The position numbers and the translations under genes were made by a program. A stretch of 64,000 nt of DNA. Origin: Desulfomicrobium baculatum DSM 4028. Lineage in GTDB: Bacteria; Desulfobacterota; Desulfovibrionia; Desulfovibrionales; Desulfomicrobiaceae. The notes under the pieces are model-generated. The model ran no database searches. It was not told the DNA's origin and worked only from the letters and a program-made list of their open reading frames with translations. Location of the stretch: the NCBI RefSeq assembly GCF_000023225.1, contig NC_013173.1, positions 1,738,501-1,802,500 on the forward strand, in the 5' to 3' direction. Positions 49,875 to 58,841 of this stretch are shown in pieces; the stretch's first letter is position 1, and each line of letters begins with the position of its first letter.

Positions 49875-50714
49875 TCACTTTTGCCCTCTTCCCAACTGCT
49901 TTGCGATTCGTGCGGTGAGCGTTTGCATCTGGCGGATGGCAATTTGATTAAGCCGTTTCAAACGGTCGCCCTGAGGGAGTCCCATATGGATAAACTCGGC
50001 GTTCATGTTTTCGAGGTTGGCGAGAACAAGAAGCTGTTCGAGGCTGGCGTGGTCGCGCATATTACCGTCTTTGCCGAGATTGGCGTCCCGCCATTCGCGG
50101 GCGGTCTGGCCGAAGAGGGAGACATTGAGGAGGTCGGCCTCTTCGGCGTATGCGAAAGCGGCCTGTTTTGCGGTAACTTCCTTCGGGATGAGATGCGTCT
50201 GAATCGCGTCGGTGTGGATGCGGTAGTTGATCTTGGCCAACATGCGGTTGAGGTTCCAGGCAAGGGAAAGGCGGCGATTTTCGTCCTCTTTGAGACGCTG
50301 GAATTCCTTGATGAGGTAAAGCTTGAATTCCACTGAGATCCAGGACGCAAATTCGAAAGCCACATCGGTATGGGCATACGTTCCGCCGTAGCGTCCGGCT
50401 TTGGAAACAATCCCGATCGCGCCGGTTTGATCAATCCACTGTTTCGGAGTGAGCGTGAAGCTGTTCAGTCCGGCCTGTTTTTTAATCCCGTCGAATTCGA
50501 CGGGATTAAAACCGGAGTTGTGAAGTTGCTCCCATATGCCGAGAAACTCCAACGTATTACGATTACGTAGCCAATTGCGAATGAGGTCGTCGGTGTGCTC
50601 CGGATTCCTCGACTTTGCGATGTCGGTGAGTGAAATGAAGTCCTCGTCCTGTCGACGAATCACGGTGATCCTGGTGCCGCGGACGTTGATTGTGGTGTCG
50701 GAGTTCTTCTTCAT
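49875..50714 (-). CDS. KilA-N domain protein
   Basis: 279 aa. KilA-N DNA-binding domain at residues 1-150 (FISLTDIAKSRNPEHTDDLIRNWLRNRNTLEFLG, then GGTYAHTDVAFEFASWIS), followed by a helical region with EEADLLNVSLFGQTAREWRD. Such proteins come from phages and plasmids, often as antirepressors. Start overlaps the truncated antidote gene by 4 bp. Accessory cargo of the R2-flanked segment. Confidence 0.88.
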   Translation of the reverse strand: MKKNSDTTINVRGTRITVIRRQDEDFISLTDIAKSRNPEHTDDLIRNWLRNRNTLEFLGIWEQLHNSGFNPVEFDGIKKQAGLNSFTLTPKQWIDQTGAIGIVSKAGRYGGTYAHTDVAFEFASWISVEFKLYLIKEFQRLKEDENRRLSLAWNLNRMLAKINYRIHTDAIQTHLIPKEVTAKQAAFAYAEEADLLNVSLFGQTAREWRDANLGKDGNMRDHASLEQLLVLANLENMNAEFIHMGLPQGDRLKRLNQIAIRQMQTLTARIAKQLGRGQK

Positions 50715-50926
50715 TCCTTGGATCCCACGTGTCCGAGAACACCCCTCAGGGCCTTGTCAGTATGCCTGGCCTCCAGTTCAACGGCGTTCGAAACATGGTG
50801 CAGCGCCAGCAAAAATCCTTCCGTATCGCCGTCTTCCAGGCATGCATTGAGCATGTCCGCCGCCAAAGCGGGATCTTCCCGGTACATCCTTATGGCCACT
50901 TCATCAAAGGGTTTTGTAGCACTCAT
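50711..50926 (-). pseudogene. Truncated HigA-like addiction-module antidote
   Basis: 71 aa. Residues 1-48 (FDEVAIRMYREDPALAADML, EDGDTEGFLLALHHVSNA) match the start of HigA-type antidotes, but the helix-turn-helix that should follow is missing and is replaced by an unrelated tail. GGAGG ribosome site. Probably decayed by the event that brought in the KilA-N gene. Confidence 0.6.
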
Positions 50927-51015
50927 TTCTTCCTCCGTTCATAGTCGGCCCTGTATTCCCTGGCCCGCTGATTTTGTGGCAAAAGGGTTCCCTCACGAGT
51001 CAAAACGCGCACCCT
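50923..51015 (-). pseudogene. C-terminal remnant of a HigB-like toxin
   Basis: The frame ending in an ATGA overlap with the antidote start reads NQRAREYRADYERRKK, like the RAKEYWADYKRR tail of HigB killers, but an upstream TAA at 51016-51018 cuts it to about 30 codons. Together with the antidote fragment it marks a dead higBA module. Confidence 0.4.
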
Positions 51016-51298
51016 TTATCCACGGATTCCCGCAGGCACTGCATCCGTGACATTCCGGTGCATGGAGCGACTGGCGACCGCGTTAATCATCTTCCACCTC
51101 CTCTGGCCAAAATTATCCGGCACGCTCCGGTGAGCCAGAATGGAGCCCTGGATTTAATGAAGAAGCGAAGACATGGACATTCGGCGCATCGTGTACCGCT
51201 GCGAAACTGAAGCTACGCAGTATGCGGTATGCGCAGGGACTGAAGTGTGAGATACTTTGGAAGAGAATAACGCGGCATCGCAAAAATATTCGAAAGTG
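51016..51298. other. Non-coding stretch before repeat R2b
   Basis: 283 bp without a credible gene. It may include further higB debris; nothing else recognisable. Confidence 0.4.
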
Positions 51299-51583
51299 CT
51301 CGATATCTGCACTCATAATAACTACGTTTATGTATCCTGCTGCAAATATGTAGAAACCCACATCGTAGTCCGTCCGAAAAGGAGCGGATATCATCGCGGC
51401 TACCGGTCACGCTTTTCCGCGCTACCGTGACCGGCTTGAGCTCAACGGACCGGAAAGCTTATAGGATATGAACGTCGGAATCTGCGGTTTCGAGAACACC
51501 TTCCTGCGGCCCGGTTGTTGCTTGAGAGCCTGTAAACACCCTCGGCGGAACACCGCCCAACCTTCGCCAACGGACAATGCGAA
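51299..51583 (+). repeat. Direct repeat R2, right copy, ending in the modB start
   Basis: Matches 49532-49820. The identity runs through GCCAACGGA-AATGCGAATG, so the first in-frame ATG codons of modB (51577 and 51583) belong to the repeat. The accessory island therefore ends exactly at modB. Confidence 0.75.
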
Positions 51584-52254
51584 TGGACATGACCTTTCTC
51601 TTCCCGGTGCAGCTCAGCCTGCGCGTGGCCGCCCTGGCCACCCTGACTTCCCTGGTCTTCGGGGTGCTCCTGGGCTGGGTTTTCCACCGCTACCGCTTCC
51701 CGGGAAAGGAACTGCTCGATTCCATCCTGAGCCTGCCCATGGTGCTGCCGCCGACGGTGCTCGGTTATTATCTGATCGTGCTGCTCGGCCGGAACGGTTT
51801 TGCGGGCCGCTGGCTGCAAGAGACCTTCGGCGTGACGCTGATCTTCACCTGGCAGGGGGCGGTCATCGCCGCCGCCGTGGTCTCCTTTCCGCTCATCTTC
51901 AAATCCGCCCGCGCCGCCCTGGACGGCGTGGAACGCAAATACGAGGACGCGGCCCGGACTCTCGGATATCCGGAGTGGCGGGTGTTCCTGCGCGTCTGTC
52001 TGCCGCTGGCCGGACGCGGCATCCTGGCCGGGACCATGCTCGCCTTCGCCCGCGCCATGGGCGAGTTCGGGGCCACGCTCATGATCGCGGGCAACCTGCC
52101 CGGCCGCACCCAGACACTGTCCCTGGCCGTGTACAGCGCGACCCAGGCCGGACAGGACAGCCTGGCCGCGCAGTTGGTGCTGGTCATCTCCGTGCTGTGC
52201 ACGCTCATTCTCTGGGTTTCAGGGCGTCTTTTAACCCCCAGATGGCAGGCCTGA
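51577..52254 (+). CDS. modB: Molybdate ABC transporter permease
   Basis: 225 aa, five membrane helices, inner membrane. The EAA loop is YEDAARTLGYPEWRVFLRVCLPLAGRGILAGTMLAFARAMGEFG, which docks onto ModC. Length is normal, so only the first few residues derive from the repeat. In-frame ATGs also occur at 51583 and 51589, and no strong ribosome site is visible. Followed at once by modC. Transports molybdate or tungstate for the Mo/W enzymes of this window. Confidence 0.93.
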   Translation: MRMDMTFLFPVQLSLRVAALATLTSLVFGVLLGWVFHRYRFPGKELLDSILSLPMVLPPTVLGYYLIVLLGRNGFAGRWLQETFGVTLIFTWQGAVIAAAVVSFPLIFKSARAALDGVERKYEDAARTLGYPEWRVFLRVCLPLAGRGILAGTMLAFARAMGEFGATLMIAGNLPGRTQTLSLAVYSATQAGQDSLAAQLVLVISVLCTLILWVSGRLLTPRWQA

Positions 52255-52301
52255 CCATGTTCATGATCGGCCGCACATCCAGCTCCCGTTCCGAGGCATC
52301 C

Positions 52302-53081
52302 ATGCACCCACGGACCGAACCGAAGACACCGGCCCGGACCATCTCATGCGACATCGACACCCGTGTGTCCGCGCCCGGCGCTGAGTTTCGCCTTCGGGCC
52401 CGTTTCGAGGCGCCCGGACGGCGCATCGCACTCTTCGGCCCCTCGGGTTCGGGCAAGAGCCTGACCCTCATGGCCCTGGCCGGGCTGTTGAGACCCCACA
52501 GCGGCCACATCGAGGTCTGCGGCCGCACCTTCTTCGACGCCGCCTCCGGCGTGAACGTCCCGGCCCGCAAGCGCAACATCGGCATGCTCTTCCAGGACTA
52601 CGCCCTCTTTCCGCACCTGACCGTGCGCGACAACGTGTCCTTTTGCCTCAAACCCGTCTTCGGCCCACTCAAAGCGGCGCACCGTGAGCGCGTCGACGAA
52701 CTGCTGGAATTGTGTGGCCTGACCGGTCTTGCCGGCCAGCGTCCTGCCCAGATTTCAGGCGGCCAGCGCCAGCGCACGGCCCTGGCACGTGCCCTGGCCC
52801 CAAACCCGGACCTGCTCCTCCTGGACGAACCCTTCACCGCGCTGGACCAGCCCCTGCGCGAACGCATGCGCGCGGAACTGTTCGACATCCTGGAGCGCTT
52901 CGACATACCCATGGTCATGGTCAGCCACGACCTCGAAGATGTGGACCATTTCGCCCAGACCCTGGTCGCCTTCGGGCATGGCCGGGTACTGGACGTCGTC
53001 GACTACGAAGCTCGCCGCAAGAATGAAAATCCTCGCCAGATCCTCGATCCACTTTTCCTGGCCGCGCAGACCTGCGAATGA
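52302..53081 (+). CDS. modC: Molybdate ABC transporter ATP-binding protein
   Basis: 259 aa from the ATG at 52302, which has GAGG five bases upstream; the ATG at 52257, two bases after the modB stop, is an alternative. Walker A GPSGSGKSLT, Q-loop LFQDYALFPH, signature ISGGQRQRTALARAL, Walker B LLLLDEPFTALD, H-loop MVSHDLED. It lacks the C-terminal TOBE domain that senses molybdate in E. coli ModC. The sensing domains instead occur in the neighbouring TunR. Confidence 0.92.
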   Translation: MHPRTEPKTPARTISCDIDTRVSAPGAEFRLRARFEAPGRRIALFGPSGSGKSLTLMALAGLLRPHSGHIEVCGRTFFDAASGVNVPARKRNIGMLFQDYALFPHLTVRDNVSFCLKPVFGPLKAAHRERVDELLELCGLTGLAGQRPAQISGGQRQRTALARALAPNPDLLLLDEPFTALDQPLRERMRAELFDILERFDIPMVMVSHDLEDVDHFAQTLVAFGHGRVLDVVDYEARRKNENPRQILDPLFLAAQTCE

Positions 53082-53117
53082 AAAAGGGCCCGGCGCAGAA
53101 AAATTCGCACCGGGCCC
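53081..53117 (-). terminator. Terminator of tunR, shared with modC
   Basis: GGGCCCGG and CCGGGCCC arms with inner GCG pairing and an A/T loop; five T follow on the minus strand. It overlaps the modC stop, so it can also end modBC. Confidence 0.8.
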
Positions 53118-53136
53118 ACACACAAAGGAGGCTTGA

Positions 53137-54273
53137 TTATTCGAGGGCCAAAATGACGGAGAAGGCCTTGACCATGGCGCAAATCTCATCGCCGACCTTC
53201 AAATCCAGGTTGCTCACGGACTCGTCGGTGATGAGCGATGTGATCTTGGTGCCGTCGGCGAGATCCACGACCACCTCGGCCGCGATCTGACCTGTGTTTA
53301 CGGCGGAAATCCTGCCGCAGAACTTGTTGCGGGCGCTGGTCTTGAGCATGGATTCCTCTTTGACCAGCACCACCCATGGGGCCTTGACCGTGGCGATGAC
53401 CGTCATGCCCATGGCCAGCCCCAGGTTCTCGAAACTCTCCTTGGTGATGACGGAAACAACCCTGAGCCCTGTGGCTGTGGTCACCTCCACCTCGCTCAGG
53501 ATGTTCCCGTCGCGGATGGCGCTGATCTGGCCGACAAACATGTTGCGGGCGGATGTCTTCATTTTCCGTTCCTCGAATATGTAATGATTCATGATGCGCC
53601 GGGTGTCGGCATCGGAAAAACTGACGTACTGCGAGGACGGCCCCTGGTGCCCGAGCATGGCGTCCACCACAACCAGCGGCACCCCGCCGCGCAGCAGTTC
53701 CACGGCGCGGGAATGCCGGAGCACGCGGGGATTGAGGAGTTCACGGGGGATATCCGTGCCCTTGCCCCGCTCCGAAAACTTGCGCCGCACATAGCCCTGG
53801 TCCAGGCGAAAAACCTCTCCGCGCAGCTCCAGGCTCATGGGATGCTCGAAAAAGAGGGCCAGCGCGTCCACAACCTCGGCAGGCAAGGGAATCTCGCGAG
53901 GCGCGTCGCCCCTGACCATGACCACGCCCCGGGCAAGGTCGAAGTCGGTACCATCGTCGAGATCAAGAACCTCGCCAAGACGCATGCCCGTGTAACGCAA
54001 CAGAAGAAAGAGGAGCCATATGCGCGTGCGCGCCTGGCGGGTCCGCGCATCGCGGGCCGCATGCAGCCAGTCGCGAAAGGAGCGCGTCAGGGCGTCGAGC
54101 TGACCGTGATCGAGATATTTGACCGTCTCCGGGACCTGAAAAATCCTGGCCGCCTTGGGTGCTCGCCTTGGCCCGCCAACCGGATCATCCAGCCCTCGGC
54201 GCTTGACTTCCTCCTGCGCCAGACAGGCCAGTTGCATCAATGTATTCGGATCAAGCTGGTCCAATTTGTACAT
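53137..54273 (-). CDS. tunR: TunR-type tungstate-responsive regulator (integrase fold plus two Mop domains)
   Basis: 378 aa from the ATG at 54273, with GGAG. Residues of about 40-235 have a tyrosine-recombinase fold: TGMRLGEVLDL with the first Arg, RVLRHSRAVELL, VVDAMLGHQGPSSQYVSFS with the Tyr. Two TOBE/Mop oxyanion-binding domains follow, each opening with KTSARN(x2)(V/C)G. The same architecture defines TunR in D. vulgaris, reported to control tungstate/molybdate transport and enzyme genes. Placed between modC and modA on the opposite strand, so it likely governs both. Confidence 0.9.
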   Translation of the reverse strand: MYKLDQLDPNTLMQLACLAQEEVKRRGLDDPVGGPRRAPKAARIFQVPETVKYLDHGQLDALTRSFRDWLHAARDARTRQARTRIWLLFLLLRYTGMRLGEVLDLDDGTDFDLARGVVMVRGDAPREIPLPAEVVDALALFFEHPMSLELRGEVFRLDQGYVRRKFSERGKGTDIPRELLNPRVLRHSRAVELLRGGVPLVVVDAMLGHQGPSSQYVSFSDADTRRIMNHYIFEERKMKTSARNMFVGQISAIRDGNILSEVEVTTATGLRVVSVITKESFENLGLAMGMTVIATVKAPWVVLVKEESMLKTSARNKFCGRISAVNTGQIAAEVVVDLADGTKITSLITDESVSNLDLKVGDEICAMVKAFSVILALE

Positions 54274-54358
54274 TATTTCTCCAGGCAAGAGCGTTTTCAT
54301 GACCATGCAAGAGTACTCAACAAGCGATGCACGATATGCAGCGCCCTGAGCAATACAG

Positions 54359-54382
54359 TCACGCTTTATCATGCGTGCGTGA
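54359..54382. promoter_or_regulatory. Inverted repeat between tunR and modA (candidate TunR site)
   Basis: TCACGC...GCGTGA with an internal CACGC-N8-GCGTG, centred in the divergent gap and 64 bp before modA. A related TATCATGCACGCG string occurs near 35207 upstream of the NifX-like gene. Confidence 0.45.
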
Positions 54383-54445
54383 CCATATTGCCAAACGGGG
54401 GCTCTTCAGGCCAGGAAAAAAGCAATCAAAAAAAAGGAGACCCCT

Positions 54446-55195
54446 ATGAATTTGAAATCGTTGCATACAATTTTGTCGCTTTGCATTGTGCTCATGTCCA
54501 CGCCGGCCATGGCCAAGGACCTCCTTGTCTCGGCGGCGGCCAGCCTGGCCAACGCCTTCACGGAAATGAAGGAACCCTTCGAGAAGACCCATCCCGGCAC
54601 CACTCTGGTTCTGAATTTCGCTTCGTCCGGGGCGCTGCTCAAGCAGATGGAACAGGGTGCGCCCGTGGACGTCTTCGCCTCGGCCGATCAGGCGACCATG
54701 GACAAGGCCGGGAAACTCATGGATACGGCCACCCGCGTCAATTTTGCCGGCAATGCCCTGGTGCTGATCGTTCCTGCGGACAGCAAACTCCCCTTGAGCA
54801 CGCCCGATGAGCTTAAAGGCGAAGCGTTCAAACTCGTCGCCATCGGCAACCCCGACTCCGTGCCCGTTGGCCGCTACACCAAGGGCACCCTTGAAGCCGT
54901 GGGACTGTACGAGGCCCTGACCCCAAAATTCGTCATGGCCGAAAACGTGCGCCAGGCCCTGGACTACGTGGCCCGAGGCGAAGTGCAGGCCGGATTCGTC
55001 TACGCCACGGACGCGGCCCTGCGCGCCGACAAAGTCAACGTCGCAGCCGAAGTGACCGGCCACAAACCCATCACCTACCCCATCGCCCTGCTCGCCGGAT
55101 CGCAGAACAAGGACATGGGCCAGGCTTTCGTTAATTTCGTGAAGGGTGAGGAAGGACAGGCCATCCTGGGGAGATTCGGGTTCAAAAAGCCGTAA
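54446..55195 (+). CDS. modA: Molybdate/tungstate-binding periplasmic protein
   Basis: 249 aa; signal peptide to residue 23 (MSTPAMAKD). Oxyanion-binding residues of ModA: SAAASLANAF, FASSGALLKQMEQGAPVDVFASAD and the C-terminal GFVYATDA with GHKPITYPIAL. It captures molybdate or tungstate for ModBC. Unusually it is separated from modBC by tunR on the other strand, so it has its own promoter. GGAG ribosome site. Confidence 0.95.
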   Translation: MNLKSLHTILSLCIVLMSTPAMAKDLLVSAAASLANAFTEMKEPFEKTHPGTTLVLNFASSGALLKQMEQGAPVDVFASADQATMDKAGKLMDTATRVNFAGNALVLIVPADSKLPLSTPDELKGEAFKLVAIGNPDSVPVGRYTKGTLEAVGLYEALTPKFVMAENVRQALDYVARGEVQAGFVYATDAALRADKVNVAAEVTGHKPITYPIALLAGSQNKDMGQAFVNFVKGEEGQAILGRFGFKKP

Positions 55196-55262
55196 ATTTT
55201 GCGGGAAGTGTCTGGAAACGCGTGATACACGCATAAAAGAATTGGAGAGAATGGACGGACTA

Positions 55263-57629
55263 TCAAGCAGTGGATCGATGCGCCGCGATCCTCTCCAGTT
55301 CCCGTTGCAGATCGTTGGCGTCCACCGGCTTGGTCAAATACCCATCCATTCCCAAGCCCAGGAATTTTTCCCTGTCACCGATCATTGCATGGGCGGTCAA
55401 TGCAATGATCGGTATATCTTTGGCGTACCCCGGCCTGGATGACGAGCGAATTGCATGTGTCGCCTCTATTCCGTCCATGACAGGCATCTGAATGTCCATG
55501 AAAATGCAGTCGATGGTGTCGCGATCCGGCAGACCGAATATCTCAAGACCGTTTTCCGCCGTTGTCACCTGGTGACCAGCCTTCTCCAGCAGCTTCCGCG
55601 TGTACAAAGTGATTATCGGCTCATCTTCCACAAGCAGGATATGCAGCCTGGGAACTGTTGAACCGGTGTCCAGACGGGATTTGGATTCGCCTGCGCGTGA
55701 ACCCGCCATCTTGAAAGGCAGTTCCACGTGCATGTTCGTCCCCTCGCCTTCGATGCTGTCCGCGAAAATCTGCCCGCCCATGAGCTTCACCAGGCGCTTG
55801 ACGATGGCCAAGCCGAGTCCCGCTCCCTGAAAGGCACGTGAGGATGCGCCGTCGACCTGCACGAAGGATCCGAATATCCCGCTCAACATGTCCACAGGTA
55901 TGCCTATCCCGGTGTCCGAAACAGTAAAGAGGACTCTAAGATCGGCGCCCTTGACCGGGGAGAGGAGGATTATCTCGACGCAAACGCATCCCTTTTCCGT
56001 GAACTTGATCGCGTTGCCGACAAGGTTGAAAAGGATCTGGCGCACACGCATCTCGTCCCCCACCAGCCGGGCGGGTACGGACGGATCGATGAAGAACTCC
56101 AAGGAAATCCCTTTCTCCTGACTGGCCAGGGCAAAAATCTCCATGACCGAGTCGTGCAGATCCGATGTTGAAAACTCCTGCTCATGGATATCGAGCTTGC
56201 CTGCCTCGATGCGCGAAATATCGAGCAGATCCGTAAGCAGGCGGGTGAACCTGTCCGACGCCTTGATGGCCAGGCAGACGTAGCGGCGCTGCTCGTCATC
56301 AAGCCCCGTGCCTTGCAAAAGCCGCATCATGCCCATGATGCCGCTGAACGGGGTACGCAGCTCGTGGCTCATGTTGGCCAGAAATTCGCTTTTGGCCTCA
56401 TTGGCGCTTTCCGCGCTCTTCTTGGCCGCGATCAACCCTTCTTCCATGCGTATCTGGGCGGTCACGTCATCCAGACGAATGACCGCGCCATAAACCTCGT
56501 CGCTGATCAAAGGGCTGACCAGAATATCCACGGTCCGTCTCTCTTCGGCCTGCTCATAGGACTGCCTGGTCAGGCTGAGCGTCGTCGCCTCATCCATGGA
56601 TCGCCGCACCGTATCGACCAGCCAAGCAAGCTGCGGAAGGGCCTGTTCCAGAGGCAGTCCGATAACCTGTTCCGGCTCAAGTCCGACCCAAGTTCGGGCC
56701 GTGCGATTCCAGTGCGCCACCACGCATCCGCAATCCACCGCAATCAGCACGGAAGGAGAGGAATCAAAAATTCCCATGAAAGAAGTCGTGGCCTTGCGCA
56801 AATCATGCTCGACACGGACGCGCTCCGTGATCTGTGCTTCCAGATGGATGTTGGATTCCCGCAATGACGCGGCCTGGCGCGTCAGATCGGCCTGACTGTC
56901 GCGCAGACGCCGGGCCATGGCCACGAAATTGCGGCTCAATTCGCCGATCTCGTCCTTGCGCGCCAGCGGCTCAGGCAGGCCTTGCCAATCTCCCCGACTG
57001 ATCTCCGTCGCGGCTCTGGACAGGTCCAGCACAGGGTCGAGCACCGCCCGGGCGGCGCGAACGTAAAACCACCAGCCAAAAACGGAGGCGATGGCAAAAA
57101 TAAACGCAACTCTGGCCAGAAATTCGTTGCGGGTAAAACGCATCTCCTCAGCGCTGACGGTCACCATCAGTAGCCAATCCCACTCCGGGATGAACAGGTA
57201 CGGACCAATCCGCGTTTCCTGGCCGGTGACGCAATCAATCCGGCCCGCTCCGATCCGCAGCAGCTCCGGCAGGCACGACAGCTCAAAATTCTGCTCGCCG
57301 GGAAGGCCTACGTACATGACGGCCTCGCCCCGGGACGAGACAATGCCGAGTTGGCCGAACATCTTTGGCGCCCGCGCCTTGAAGGAGGCGAGCAGGTCGG
57401 CTTTGGCCTTGTCCTCGTAGTCCCGGATTCCGAGCAAGCCGACGCCGTCGAGCACCTTCCGGGATTCGAAAATCTTCTCGCGGTACTCGTCGAGTTCCTT
57501 GTCCAGCAGGCGAAAATTGAGGGTTTCGGTCAGATGATCGATGGTCAACGTCGCCAGGCCTGAAATACCCAGAGTGATGCTGGCCACCAGAATGAATCCG
57601 GTCAGATTGGCCCGGAATTTCAAGTCCAT
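55263..57629 (-). CDS. Hybrid sensor histidine kinase (periplasmic sensor, HAMP, PAS, HisKA, REC)
   Basis: 788 aa from the ATG at 57629 (GGGAG). Two membrane helices bracket a periplasmic part of about 120 residues; a HAMP-like segment ([19 protein letters not shown]) and coiled coil follow, then a PAS domain around 290-400, HisKA with the phospho-His in [14 protein letters not shown], HATPase motifs NAIKF, DTGIGIP and [11 protein letters not shown], and a receiver with Asp in [14 protein letters not shown]. Coupled to the substrate-binding protein gene 13 bp upstream, which probably supplies the signal. No DNA-binding partner is adjacent. Confidence 0.92.
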   Translation of the reverse strand: MDLKFRANLTGFILVASITLGISGLATLTIDHLTETLNFRLLDKELDEYREKIFESRKVLDGVGLLGIRDYEDKAKADLLASFKARAPKMFGQLGIVSSRGEAVMYVGLPGEQNFELSCLPELLRIGAGRIDCVTGQETRIGPYLFIPEWDWLLMVTVSAEEMRFTRNEFLARVAFIFAIASVFGWWFYVRAARAVLDPVLDLSRAATEISRGDWQGLPEPLARKDEIGELSRNFVAMARRLRDSQADLTRQAASLRESNIHLEAQITERVRVEHDLRKATTSFMGIFDSSPSVLIAVDCGCVVAHWNRTARTWVGLEPEQVIGLPLEQALPQLAWLVDTVRRSMDEATTLSLTRQSYEQAEERRTVDILVSPLISDEVYGAVIRLDDVTAQIRMEEGLIAAKKSAESANEAKSEFLANMSHELRTPFSGIMGMMRLLQGTGLDDEQRRYVCLAIKASDRFTRLLTDLLDISRIEAGKLDIHEQEFSTSDLHDSVMEIFALASQEKGISLEFFIDPSVPARLVGDEMRVRQILFNLVGNAIKFTEKGCVCVEIILLSPVKGADLRVLFTVSDTGIGIPVDMLSGIFGSFVQVDGASSRAFQGAGLGLAIVKRLVKLMGGQIFADSIEGEGTNMHVELPFKMAGSRAGESKSRLDTGSTVPRLHILLVEDEPIITLYTRKLLEKAGHQVTTAENGLEIFGLPDRDTIDCIFMDIQMPVMDGIEATHAIRSSSRPGYAKDIPIIALTAHAMIGDREKFLGLGMDGYLTKPVDANDLQRELERIAAHRSTA

Positions 57630-57642
57630 GCGTTTCTCCCGA

Positions 57643-58623
57643 TCACTCTTCTTCCTTGCCGATGACGGTCGCCGTCTTGAGCAGGGAAACCGGCAGGACA
57701 AGCCCGGCGGCACGGGCCAGTTTCAGGTTGACGATCAGCCTGACCCGCCTGTTCTCGACCATGGGAATGGACGCGGGACTTTCACCGCCAAGCACCCGCA
57801 AAGCGGTGAGCGCCATCCACTCTCCCTGCTCCTCGGGATCCTTGGCAAAGGTGAAAATCACGTACGGGGCGAGGTACTCGTCGAAGCTGCCGGTCGGAAC
57901 ACGGGTGTGTTTTCGCAAAAACTCCCGGGCCACGGCATCATCCCAACCTTCGATGCCGCCGTTGCCGCCCATGATGAGCATGTCCGAGCGGGCCTGGACT
58001 TCGTTGAAGGCGCGAAGGAACTCCTCGAACCGGGAAACGAGAAGCCCCTGCAATTTGCCCTGGAAACTGCGGGCATTGTAGATCAGCACGTTCTTGCGCT
58101 CGCTCTCGGAATCGGCGGCGATGTAGCCGAAACGATCCCCTTGGCCGAACTTGCGCAGCATGGCTTTGGCCGGATCCAGAAGATTGACCTCCACCATGCC
58201 AGTCACGTTGGGCGCGGGATAGCCGTGTTCCCCGGCGTCCCAGTTGATCCCAGCCGCCACCACCGGCAGGTCGCCGCCTTTCAGAAAAGGAACCACGAAA
58301 TAGCGCTGCGCGTTATCATCGGAGGCCATGACCATGTGGGGATCGAACTCCCGCAGAATACGCGAAGCCTCCCGGGCGGACGCCTCTGCGTGTTGCGCTG
58401 ATGGATTGCGCTTGGTGTCCATGTGCACCACCCGCAATTCCACCCCGGTTCCATCCAAAATTTTCTCGACCCCCCGCGCGATCCCATCCGACCAGGAGAA
58501 CCCTTCGTGGTAGGATTCAACCCACAGAATGCGTTTCCCCTGAAAAGGGGCAGCCGCGCCCTCGCCTGGGAACGCCAGAACGAAAAGCATCATGCTCATC
58601 AAAAATCGCGCAATTCGGATCAT
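57643..58623 (-). CDS. Periplasmic substrate-binding protein of the TrpX/ABC_sub_bind type
   Basis: 326 aa with a signal peptide (about residues 1-25, FPGEGAAAPF). Family features: KRILWVESYHEGFSWSDGIARGVEKIL, PHMVMASDDNAQRYFVVPFL, and the two-lobed periplasmic fold. No ABC permease or ATPase is near, but a histidine kinase follows after 13 bp, so the protein is likely a ligand-sensing partner rather than a transporter component. The ligand is unknown. Confidence 0.8.
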   Translation of the reverse strand: MIRIARFLMSMMLFVLAFPGEGAAAPFQGKRILWVESYHEGFSWSDGIARGVEKILDGTGVELRVVHMDTKRNPSAQHAEASAREASRILREFDPHMVMASDDNAQRYFVVPFLKGGDLPVVAAGINWDAGEHGYPAPNVTGMVEVNLLDPAKAMLRKFGQGDRFGYIAADSESERKNVLIYNARSFQGKLQGLLVSRFEEFLRAFNEVQARSDMLIMGGNGGIEGWDDAVAREFLRKHTRVPTGSFDEYLAPYVIFTFAKDPEEQGEWMALTALRVLGGESPASIPMVENRRVRLIVNLKLARAAGLVLPVSLLKTATVIGKEEE

Positions 58624-58841
58624 GGCACCGCACACTGTAAGATAAAAAGGTCAAGAAACACCCGGACGATAGACAACGAGCACGGGTATTGACAAGGAGA
58701 TTCAGAACCACGAACCTGATCGTTAACGATTTCAAAGTGCAAAGAGCCCGGCAGCCATGTCACAATCGCTCACCGCAGACCCGTAAAAACGCACGCGCCG
58801 CACCGCGCAACACATTTCACGCACGATACTTGGGAGCCATG

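Noticed and set aside
51468-53081. A single 537-aa protein covering modC and upstream sequence
   Set aside because: Its first half is an out-of-frame reading of modB; the real modC begins near 52302 with a ribosome site.
53137-54273. Phage or transposon integrase
   Set aside because: The tyrosine-recombinase fold is fused to two Mop oxyanion-binding domains and sits among mod genes, matching TunR regulators; no attachment sites or mobile cargo are linked to it.
53584-54810. 408-codon frame across tunR into modA
   Set aside because: Shadow frame antisense to tunR and out of frame with modA.
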